The translations under genes were made by a program, and so were the position numbers. Below are positions 23,964-30,759 of a DNA stretch of 64,000 nucleotides, piece after piece; within the stretch, counting starts at the first letter, position 1, and each line of letters begins with the position of its first letter. Under the pieces are notes generated by a model that did not search any database, was not told the DNA's origin, and saw nothing but the letters and a program-made list of their open reading frames with translations. The stretch comes from Enterococcus sp. ZJ1622 (lineage in GTDB: Bacteria; Bacillota; Bacilli; Lactobacillales; Enterococcaceae): NCBI RefSeq assembly GCF_011038845.1, contig NZ_JAAKDW010000010.1:62001-126000 (forward strand), read 5' to 3'.

Positions 23964-24470
23964 TTACAAGCCGAAACGGCCCAATACCTCTTTTAAGCTT
24001 GTTTTCGGTGCAGAAGGCGTTGCTTGGAAATAAATGTTTTCAACGCCATAGGATTCGTTGAGTTCCTTTAACTTTTCTGCATCTGTTTGATTTAAATAAA
24101 CAGATTTCGTTACTAGGATATCTTTTTCAGGGTCTTTTTGAGCGATCCCTCCGATATTCAGTTCTTTCATGGGAATCCCGTGTTTTACCAGTTCGTAGAT
24201 CACTGATACTGTTTTTGCAATCAAGATACAGTTATAGTCTTTAAACTGATATTCATCCCAATAGAATTTTGCTTTGTCTGGCGTAATGACAATCGTTTTC
24301 TGTCCGGTACGACTTCCCGCGTTTTTATAAAGATCCCGCATGAATTTATCCTTCGCTACCACCTCGTCTACGACAAAAATCGAATTCACTCCATTTTTTT
24401 GTGATAAAGTAACCATGACTTGTCCGTGGATCAATCGCTCATCCACTCGCGCTAGATTTACTACACCCAT
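23964..24470 (-). CDS. PTS mannose-family EIIB component
   Basis: 168 residues from ATG 24470. VNLARVDERLIHGQVMVTL contains the phosphorylated His of EIIB-Man/Sor domains; VDEVVAKDKFMRDLYKNA and LNIGGIAQ complete the family. Receives phosphate from EIIA and passes it to the incoming sugar. Fourth protein of the operon and separate from EIIA. Confidence 0.93.
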   Translation of the reverse strand: MGVVNLARVDERLIHGQVMVTLSQKNGVNSIFVVDEVVAKDKFMRDLYKNAGSRTGQKTIVITPDKAKFYWDEYQFKDYNCILIAKTVSVIYELVKHGIPMKELNIGGIAQKDPEKDILVTKSVYLNQTDAEKLKELNESYGVENIYFQATPSAPKTSLKEVLGRFGL

Positions 24471-24492
24471 CACTCACACATCCTTTTCTTTT

Positions 24493-25350
24493 TTATAAAA
24501 TACCGATTCCGGCTAATACGATCAAAATACCTGTCAACCACAGCAATGCTTGGGTCACCTTCAGACCCTTTTTCGTATAGAACCAGTAAACACCCATGAC
24601 AACTGCAAGAGGCAAGAGCCCCGGAACGATCTGGTCCAAGATTTCCTGGATCACAAATTCTCTACCTGAGATCGCGAATTTCAACGTGGATTCTACCTTC
24701 ACATAATTTCCTGCCAAGACCCCCATCATGAAAAGCCCGAGTACAGATAACGTTTCAATCGCCGACTGTACACCTGTACTTTGCATCAGTCCAGTCGCAT
24801 TTCTTCCCATCGTAAATGCCTGACGAGCAAAAAACACACCTAGTACTGCTTGGTAAAGCGCAAAGCAGATGAATGGAAAAATCGCACCAAGCGCGCTTCC
24901 TTGTTGTGCCCATGGAACTGCGATAGCAATGAAAATATATTGGACAGTCCCTGAGTCAATCGCATCACCGATCCCGGCTAAAGCGCCCATCAGCCCAGCT
25001 TTTGTGTTGTACATCAGATCATCTTGCATCAAGATTTCTTTTTTCTCATATTCTTCTTCTGCACGTTGCTGTTCCATCGATGACATCAACCCGGTGATCA
25101 CGCCACCGCCCCAGCTTAATTGTGTATTGAAGAATAGCAGCTGCCGTTTGTAAGCTGCTTTCAGTTCGTCCTCTTCTTTGTATAGCTTTTTCAAAATAGG
25201 CATCATGGCATACAAGAGCGATGGTGCCAGATATCGTTCGAATGAATGCGGGATCTCGTTGGCAAAATGCCATCTCAAGTACGCCTTCGTGACATCTTTT
25301 TTTGTGATCTCTTCGGGTGATCGATCGCTGTTCTTTACTGCTTCAGTCAT
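24493..25350 (-). CDS. PTS mannose-family EIID component
   Basis: 285 residues. KKDVTKAYLRWHFANEIPHSFERYLAPSLLYAMMPIL, FFNTQLSWGGGVITGLMSSMEQQRAEEE and GLMGALAGIGDAIDSGTVQYI are classic EIID blocks, followed by C-terminal membrane helices. Together with EIIC it forms the translocation channel. AGGAGGGGAAGAA precedes ATG. Confidence 0.95.
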   Translation of the reverse strand: MTEAVKNSDRSPEEITKKDVTKAYLRWHFANEIPHSFERYLAPSLLYAMMPILKKLYKEEDELKAAYKRQLLFFNTQLSWGGGVITGLMSSMEQQRAEEEYEKKEILMQDDLMYNTKAGLMGALAGIGDAIDSGTVQYIFIAIAVPWAQQGSALGAIFPFICFALYQAVLGVFFARQAFTMGRNATGLMQSTGVQSAIETLSVLGLFMMGVLAGNYVKVESTLKFAISGREFVIQEILDQIVPGLLPLAVVMGVYWFYTKKGLKVTQALLWLTGILIVLAGIGIL

Positions 25351-25367
25351 TTCTTCCCCTCCTAAAA

Positions 25368-26204
25368 TTAAAAGCCATCATCATAATCGTCATCATCTTC
25401 CATCGAAGCATTGCCAGCCGAATTCACGCTTGCCGTCTGCACCTGTTTTCCTTTTTGGGACTGAACAAAGATCAGTGCAAAGATGACACCGAAAACAGCA
25501 TACGTAACCATCGTGATTTCCAACGATTTGAATACCACACTCATAAAGTACGCAAGGAAGAAGAAAACCATGTAATCTTTTCGCCCGATGACATACACCG
25601 TTGTTGCAATCCCGATTGCCGCAAGTCCCCCTCCTACTACTTCTAAAATGTGGATGACCACCGTGCCTTCAAGTGCCGTGATGACATCTGCGATCAAAGG
25701 TGCGCCTAGATATAAGGCTACGAATACTAACGGAACGAATAAAATGAACGAAGCGATCGTCGGATAAAGGATGATCGACCGGGAAATCCCTTTCGAATCC
25801 AGATCCTCTACCGCTTTGTCCGTGTATTTCCCTAAAAACGTATTGATGAAAAAGCGGAACTGATATAAATAACTGCCTAATAATCCTACTGGTACAGCTA
25901 CTGCGATCGCTGCTTCTGGATTTAAATCTCCCATCAGTGCGACTGGTACAGCAATAGCTGCGGCAATGGAAGGCTCTGCCGGCATCGAACCACCGGGAGA
26001 AAAGACCCCCATATAAATCATCTGCAAGGCCGCTGTCACGATCATCGCCTGCGAGACATTTCCCATGACCAGTCCTACCACCAAACCAGTCATCAAAGGT
26101 GAAAAACGCAGGGTCAGCGTTGCCCCGCCTCCAAGCCAGCGAGACATGATTGCAGCTACCCATAAAGCAATCAGTAAACTTTGTACGACACTTAATGTTT
26201 CCAT
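25368..26204 (-). CDS. PTS mannose/sorbose-family EIIC component
   Basis: 278 residues, about eight hydrophobic segments. The family motif GLVVGLVMGNVSQAMIVTAALQMIYMGVFSPGGSMPAEPSIAAAIAVPVAL is present. The C-terminus ends in a soluble Asp/Glu-rich tail (MEDDDDYDDGF). It is the sugar-binding membrane subunit and first gene of the transporter block. Confidence 0.95.
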   Translation of the reverse strand: METLSVVQSLLIALWVAAIMSRWLGGGATLTLRFSPLMTGLVVGLVMGNVSQAMIVTAALQMIYMGVFSPGGSMPAEPSIAAAIAVPVALMGDLNPEAAIAVAVPVGLLGSYLYQFRFFINTFLGKYTDKAVEDLDSKGISRSIILYPTIASFILFVPLVFVALYLGAPLIADVITALEGTVVIHILEVVGGGLAAIGIATTVYVIGRKDYMVFFFLAYFMSVVFKSLEITMVTYAVFGVIFALIFVQSQKGKQVQTASVNSAGNASMEDDDDYDDGF

Positions 26205-26270
26205 AAGTCCTCCCTCTTAACCTTTCTTCTACATCTCTGATCCATCGATCGAAGCTAATAATAAGTGCTT

Positions 26271-26301
26271 AGTCACCTTGATCAAATCAAGCGGACTTTT
26301 T
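26271..26301 (+). terminator. plus-strand hairpin plus T run in the PTS leader
   Basis: AGTCacCTTGAT/ATCAAGcgGACT forms a stem with an internal mismatch, followed by six T when read on the plus strand. No plus-strand gene precedes it, so it may end an antisense or leader transcript, or be chance. Confidence 0.35.
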
Positions 26302-26345
26302 TATAAATAAACTCAATCTGCTGAACCAGTAACTTTTCAATACAC

Positions 26346-26359
26346 AATAAACGCTTATA
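26346..26359. promoter_or_regulatory. possible weak cre (CcpA) site
   Basis: AATAAACGCTTATA matches the cre core around the central CG (AAACGCTT) but misses the conserved outer TG and CA. Its location between the dehydrogenase and PTS genes makes catabolite control plausible. Low confidence. Confidence 0.25.
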
Positions 26360-26427
26360 CAACACGTTTCGAGGATCTTTACTACAGCCGTTAGAAGTGG
26401 GTATACCCTTTTTCATTTTCCACTTCC

Positions 26428-27324
26428 TTATTTTTTGACTATCTCATGTCCCCCAAAGCCATTTCGAAGTGCTGAGACTACTTTTAATGAAAAACTGTCC
26501 TCTTCTTGAGATAAATTCCTCATGAACAAACTCAAAGCAATGACAGGCACTGCTGTTCCTTGTTCCAATGCTGTTTCGACAGTCCACTGCGCTTCTCCGG
26601 AAGAAGCAGCGACCCCTTTGTATTCTTCAAGATTCGGCTGCTGTTTGAATTGTTCTTCCATGATCTCCATCAGCCAGCTCCGAATAACAGACCCGTTGTT
26701 CCACACACGGGCTACTTTTTCCAGATCGAATGAATAATCACTTTCCTGGATCAATTGGAAACCTTCTCCGATTGCTTGCATCATCCCATATTCGATCCCG
26801 TTATGGACCATTTTCAAATAGTGCCCGCTTCCAGAAGCTCCTGCATAAAGATACCCATTCTCAGCAGAAGTATCTTTGAACAACTGTTCAACCGATTCGA
26901 AAATCTCTTGTTTTCCTCCTATCATCAGACAAGCTTGACTACGCGCCCCGGATATCCCGCCAGACGTCCCACAATCCAAGTAACCGATTTCATTTTCTTG
27001 AAAAACTGCAGCACGGCGGATCGAATCTTTGTAATGCGAATTCCCCCCTTCTATCACGATATCTCCTGCTTCTAATAACGGTCGTAATTCCCCCAGCATC
27101 ATTTCTGTGATTTCTCCAGCTGGTAGCATCAACCAGATGATTCTTGTCCCCTCAAAAGAATCGATCAAGTCAGGCAGCTTATGGAACGAAGAGATTCCAT
27201 TTGAAACGGCCTGATCGACCACTGAAGGATTGACATCCATCCCTTTTACCTGATAATGGTGTTCCTTCAAATTCAATGCCAGATTCATTCCCATTTTCCC
27301 AAGACCAATGATTCCAACCTCCAT
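26428..27324 (-). CDS. short-form 6-phosphogluconate dehydrogenase (decarboxylating, NAD-type)
   Basis: 298 residues. Rossmann N-terminus VGIIGLGKMGMNLALNL, substrate motif EGGNSHYKDS, LDCGTSGGISGARSQACLMIGG and the catalytic HYLKMVHNGIEYGMMQAIGEG. At about 300 residues it belongs to the short GntZ/YqeC-type group rather than the 470-residue Gnd. Converts 6-phosphogluconate to ribulose 5-phosphate. First gene of the operon behind a divergent RpiR regulator, which fits a gluconate PTS whose product is 6-phosphogluconate. Confidence 0.9.
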   Translation of the reverse strand: MEVGIIGLGKMGMNLALNLKEHHYQVKGMDVNPSVVDQAVSNGISSFHKLPDLIDSFEGTRIIWLMLPAGEITEMMLGELRPLLEAGDIVIEGGNSHYKDSIRRAAVFQENEIGYLDCGTSGGISGARSQACLMIGGKQEIFESVEQLFKDTSAENGYLYAGASGSGHYLKMVHNGIEYGMMQAIGEGFQLIQESDYSFDLEKVARVWNNGSVIRSWLMEIMEEQFKQQPNLEEYKGVAASSGEAQWTVETALEQGTAVPVIALSLFMRNLSQEEDSFSLKVVSALRNGFGGHEIVKK

Positions 27325-27356
27325 GATAGCGCCTCCATTTCTTTATACCCTCATTA

Positions 27357-27378
27357 TACAAAAAAATATTTTTTTGTA
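27357..27378. promoter_or_regulatory. 22-bp AT palindrome between gnd-like gene and RpiR regulator
   Basis: A perfect 22-bp dyad (TACAAAAAAAT and its complement) in the divergent intergenic region, with an imperfect second copy near 27388-27411. Probable RpiR operator overlapping the promoters (inference from position and symmetry). Confidence 0.55.
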
Positions 27379-27490
27379 AATAGATTTAACAAAAATATTT
27401 TTTATTTGTATTTTTTCTCATTCCAATGTATCTTGGACTTTATTGGAAGTAAAAAAAATAGTAGACTCAAGAAGTAAAGGAGGTCTTTGC

Positions 27491-28339
27491 ATGACTGTCT
27501 CTATTCGATTAAAAATCAAAACAATGTATGACGATCTTAGCCCAAAAGAGCAAACGATCGCCGATTATATTCTGGAAAATCCTGGCAAAGTCAGCCACAG
27601 CCCTATCAGTAATCTGTCAAAAGAGTTAGGAATAGCCGATTCGACTTTTTTTCAATTCACGAAAAAATTAGGTTATAACGGATTCAAAGATTTCAAAATG
27701 GCGATGCTTATCCAAGAAAACGACTTTTCTGCGATTGCCATCCATGAGAATGTCGAAAAAAACGATACCGAGTTGATCATGGCTCAAAAAGTGTTCGAAT
27801 CAAATATCTCAACGCTCCACGATACGAAAAAACTACTGCAGCAAGATGATTTGAAAAAAGCTGCTTCCGTGATCAATCACTCCGAACGGCTTTATTTTTT
27901 TGGTGTAGGAGGTTCCGAAATCGTCGCTACTGATGCGTACCATAAATTTCTCCGCTCTCCTATCGCTGTTTTCCACAGCTCGGATTATCATATCCAACTG
28001 ATGGAAGCTGCTTTACTGACTAAGAAAGACTGTGCTATTTTGATTTCTCACACAGGAAGATCGAAAGAAACGATCCATATCGCTGAAACAATCAAAAAAG
28101 TTGGCGCTACAATCATAGTGATCACTAGCCAATCCAGTTCTCCGCTTGCCAAGCTTGGCGATATCGTTTTTTTGTCTATCTCAGAAGAAACAGAATTCCG
28201 TTCAGAAGCCCTGGCTTCACGTATTTCTCAGTTAAGCATCCTAGATTCACTCTATGTCATTTTGATGTTTTACAATGAGAAGGAATCACGTCGTTCGATC
28301 TCAAAAGTTCGAAAAACGATAGCAGAAATCAAAGAATAA
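27491..28339 (+). CDS. MurR/RpiR-family sugar-phosphate-responsive regulator
   Basis: 282 residues from ATG 27491 (GGAGGTC upstream; frame opens at 27443). N-terminal HTH_6 domain (LSPKEQTIADYILENPGKVSHSPISNLSKELGIADSTFFQFTKKLGY, FKDFKMAM) and C-terminal SIS domain (LYFFGVGGSEIVATDAYHKFLR, ILISHTGRSKETIHIAETIKK, IIVITSQSSSPLAKLGDIV) that senses a phosphorylated sugar. Divergent from the PTS operon, so most likely its regulator. Strong terminator after the stop. Confidence 0.93.
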   Translation: MTVSIRLKIKTMYDDLSPKEQTIADYILENPGKVSHSPISNLSKELGIADSTFFQFTKKLGYNGFKDFKMAMLIQENDFSAIAIHENVEKNDTELIMAQKVFESNISTLHDTKKLLQQDDLKKAASVINHSERLYFFGVGGSEIVATDAYHKFLRSPIAVFHSSDYHIQLMEAALLTKKDCAILISHTGRSKETIHIAETIKKVGATIIVITSQSSSPLAKLGDIVFLSISEETEFRSEALASRISQLSILDSLYVILMFYNEKESRRSISKVRKTIAEIKE

Positions 28340-28368
28340 TCATCCAGTAGTCGATGCATAAAAACATA

Positions 28369-28411
28369 CCAAAAAAGACCTTTCCTATTTTTAGGAACAG
28401 GTCTTTTTTGG
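28369..28411 (+). terminator. strong terminator of the RpiR gene
   Basis: CCAAAAAAGACCT and AGGTCTTTTTTGG form a long stem with an inner TTCCTA/TAGGAA stem. Confidence 0.9.
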
Positions 28412-28462
28412 TGCCCTTTCCAGACAATGGTCAGTCGGTTATCCTGACTTGGCTATGGAAAT

Positions 28463-28535
28463 GTCATCGTATCGCCGGACGTACTTTTGGAGAAGGTTGT
28501 GTCAGCAAAATAATTTTAATTACTGATACGATGAC
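28463..28535. repeat. inverted-repeat element A (GTCATCGTATC arms)
   Basis: GTCATCGTATC (28463-28473) and its exact complement GATACGATGAC (28525-28535) bound 73 bp without a convincing gene. A second pair with the same 11-bp arms lies at 28680-28767. Confidence 0.6.
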
Positions 28536-28679
28536 AAATTTATTATAGATCAAAAAACAAAAAGATTTTTTTCTGTTTTTCTATTTTTGAATGCCAAAGA
28601 GAGAAAATAAAAAAAGGTGCTTTCAAATTTCATGAAGTCTACTTACTTCCATCTAGAACGTGGAGTGCTAAAAAAAATC

Positions 28680-28767
28680 GTCATCGTATCCTCAAATGAG
28701 ATTGTGCATGTTCTGAACTACTAAGGATGGGATAAGTCAAGCTAGAATAGCGGATGGATACGATGAC
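28680..28767. repeat. inverted-repeat element B (GTCATCGTATC arms)
   Basis: The same 11-bp arms as element A (28680-28690 and 28757-28767) enclosing 66 bp of different sequence. Four copies of one 11-mer in 305 bp cannot be chance. No coding frame found between 28412 and 29130. Confidence 0.6.
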
Positions 28768-28935
28768 ATGTTCAAATTACCATTTTTCTTCTTCGCTTTT
28801 TTTCTTATTTTTTATCTAAAACACTCAATTTTTACAAAAAAGTAAAAAATTTCTTTACTTATCGTCTACTCCCTACTTTTTTCTAGTTTTTCTTTGTAAT
28901 TTTATTTCATAATTGCTATTATTTTAGTGTAATAA

Positions 28936-29000
28936 AAAAAAAGTTTAAGATACTGCGAATTTTGGGGGAATTCGTTTGGGGAGTATCTTAAACTTTTTTT
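28936..29000. terminator. isolated 19-bp perfect hairpin with A/T-run arms
   Basis: AAAAAAAGTTTAAGATACT (28936-28954) and its exact complement (28982-29000) enclose a 27-base loop that contains CGAATT/AATTCG. It has the form of a bidirectional terminator, but no gene ends beside it. It could mark the end of a small RNA starting near 28800. Confidence 0.6.
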
Positions 29001-29164
29001 GTTGCTTTTATTTTATTATATTTTGAAACATTGGTCTAGACATATGCTGTTTTGGACATCATTTTATTCTTGCCTGTCTTATAAAATAATCGATAAGCCT
29101 ATTCTTTTTGTGTTATTGATCATTATATCGTATGATAATGAAAACGAATCAAGGAGGTCTTGAA

Positions 29165-29686
29165 ATGAAAAAAATTCTTTTTGCAAGTCTTTTAAGTGTC
29201 ATTTTATTGTTTTCCGCCTGCGGCTCTCCTTCTAAGCAGACTGCCGCAAGCCGTTCTACTACTGAAACATCCACAGCGGAATCATCATCGACTACTGTAT
29301 CTGAAACAGCATCTAGTACGTCGACCCCAATGTCTAACGAGACAAGTACGTCTTTCACTGAATCTGCGGTCCAAAGTACACAAGAAGCTACCCAAACTAC
29401 GCCACAAACGACGGTAGAGGCACCTAGCTCGTCATCCGAATCGTCTGCACCTGCGGAAAGTACCGCTGATACCTCTCAATTAGAGGCATCTTATTATCAA
29501 TCCATCAAGGCTGCATGGCAAAATCAGGCTTACTATATCTCTACAATCGAAGACCCTAACGTGAAACAATCTGTTCAGTCGCCTAATAGCGCAGCGACCG
29601 CTGAAGCAACACGTCTTGAAACCGAACATCCGGAACACGAAGAGATCATCGAACGCGCCTTACAACAAGTATTGAATGGAGATTAA
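29165..29686 (+). CDS. Ser/Thr-rich lipoprotein
   Basis: 173 residues from ATG 29165 (AAGGAGGTC). Type II signal peptide with lipobox LFSAC, then about 90 residues of nearly pure Ser/Thr/Glu/Ala (a disordered, wall-spanning stalk), then a small C-terminal domain (LEASYYQSIKAAWQNQAYYIS..ATRLETEHPEHEEIIERAL). Similar in design to the lipoprotein at 34765, mostly in the signal peptide and linker. Function unknown. Confidence 0.8.
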   Translation: MKKILFASLLSVILLFSACGSPSKQTAASRSTTETSTAESSSTTVSETASSTSTPMSNETSTSFTESAVQSTQEATQTTPQTTVEAPSSSSESSAPAESTADTSQLEASYYQSIKAAWQNQAYYISTIEDPNVKQSVQSPNSAATAEATRLETEHPEHEEIIERALQQVLNGD

Positions 29687-29904
29687 GCTAAAATCAGCTT
29701 AGGAATAGAAAAAAAGCGAACCAATGATTCATGTGTTACATTTATTTGAATTGTAAAATCGCCTTTCTCTTACCTACACTGTCAACTATATTCATTCCAT
29801 GATTCTTTCGTTTTTCTATATTAGAAAAAATCATGAGCGTTATATATGCGTAGTTTTTCTTTTTGATATATAATTATTTTATAATATTAGAAAGGAGAAT
29901 TCTC

Positions 29905-30120
29905 ATGAAAACTTTAGATGCTATTGCGTTAACTCTACTTATTGTAGGAGGACTGAATTGGTTATTGGTAGGATTGTTCGAGTTTGATCTTGTAGCAACG
30001 ATTGCTGGCGGACCAACTACAATCTTTGCGAAAGTCATTTACGTCATCGTTGGACTATGTGCTATTTATTGCTTAAAATTCTTTCCGCTTATTACACGTC
30101 GAGTAGAAGATAAATATTAG
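29905..30120 (+). CDS. DUF378-family small membrane protein
   Basis: 71 residues from ATG 29905 (AAAGGAG). KTLDAIALTLLIVGGLNWLLVGLFEFDLVATI and a second membrane helix (IYVIVGLCAIYCL) are diagnostic of DUF378 (YuzA-like). Two transmembrane segments; role unknown. Followed by a terminator shared with the repeat family. Confidence 0.9.
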   Translation: MKTLDAIALTLLIVGGLNWLLVGLFEFDLVATIAGGPTTIFAKVIYVIVGLCAIYCLKFFPLITRRVEDKY

Positions 30121-30147
30121 AAAGCTATAATTATTAGTTTTTCTTTA

Positions 30148-30205
30148 GAGGAGCTGTGACAAAAGTCTTGTTGCAGCTCCTCTTTTTCGAATAAACAGTG
30201 TTCCA
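30148..30205 (+). repeat. terminator plus truncated copy of the palindromic repeat family
   Basis: GAGGAGCTGTGACAA, AAGTC, TTGTTGCAGCTCCTC then TTTTTCGAATAAACAGTGTTCC. The hairpin and the CGAATAA..GTGTTC tail match those at 1263-1318 and (reverse) 59870-59930; the rest of the unit is missing. Confidence 0.7.
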
Positions 30206-30368
30206 ACGACTCTCTACCTACTTTGTAATTTATCAAAAAAAATCCCTCTATCACTACGTCCCTATGGTATACTTATTTTAAAAGAACAACTTGGACATTC
30301 AAATTTGAAGTTTTGCTATGAACGAATAGCGTGATTACGAAATTTTGCTGGAAAATTTTTTCTGCGAG

Positions 30369-30404
30369 GTTTTAGAGCTATGTTGATTTGAATGCTTCCA
30401 AGCT
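30369..30404 (+). CRISPR. solitary degenerate type II CRISPR repeat with leader-like upstream sequence
   Basis: GTTTTAGAGCTATGTTGATT, continuing TGAATGCTTCC, closely matches the 36-nt II-A repeat family (S. pyogenes type begins GTTTTAGAGCTATGCTGTTT). Only the 3' end differs (AAGCT in place of AAAAC), the decay typical of a terminal repeat. TGCGAG directly upstream recalls the CGAG end of II-A leaders (recollection). No second repeat, spacer or cas gene is present within the window. Confidence 0.65.
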
Positions 30405-30504
30405 ATACACTATTGTCATGGCAATAAACTCTTCTCTTCCATCATCATTTGAAGAGCTCAAACTTTAGTTCATACCAATTGAAAATTCGATAGGAGAAAA
30501 CGTG

Positions 30505-30654
30505 ATGTCTTCAAAGCAGATTATTGGAGAATCAAACGGCAAAACAGATATTCTGGTGAATACCTATACAAATATTTGGACTATTCTGGTCATCTTGGGT
30601 ATTTCAATCATGATCGTATCAATTAGTATCTATTTGTCCAAAAAGAAAAAGTAG
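30505..30654 (+). CDS. 49-residue single-pass membrane protein
   Basis: MSSKQIIGESNGKTDILVNT then a hydrophobic helix (IWTILVILGISIMIVSISIYL) and KKKK tail. TAGGAG lies 8 bases before ATG and a terminator follows. The Lys-rich end predicts an outside-N orientation. It begins 100 bp after the CRISPR relic. Unknown function; a toxin-like or regulatory membrane peptide is possible. Confidence 0.5.
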   Translation: MSSKQIIGESNGKTDILVNTYTNIWTILVILGISIMIVSISIYLSKKKK

Positions 30655-30684
30655 CTTGAGCTCCTTGAATCTACACACAGAAAA

Positions 30685-30742
30685 AGAACACATGATTGCT
30701 GTCCACGTATAGTAGTGAGACTGGGTCATGTGCTCTTTTTTC
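30685..30742. terminator. bidirectional terminator
   Basis: AGAACACATGA and TCATGTGCTCT pair, flanked by A run and T run; serves the small plus-strand gene and the minus-strand surface-protein gene. Confidence 0.65.
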
Positions 30743-30759
30743 TTCTGTAAGTAAATAGA

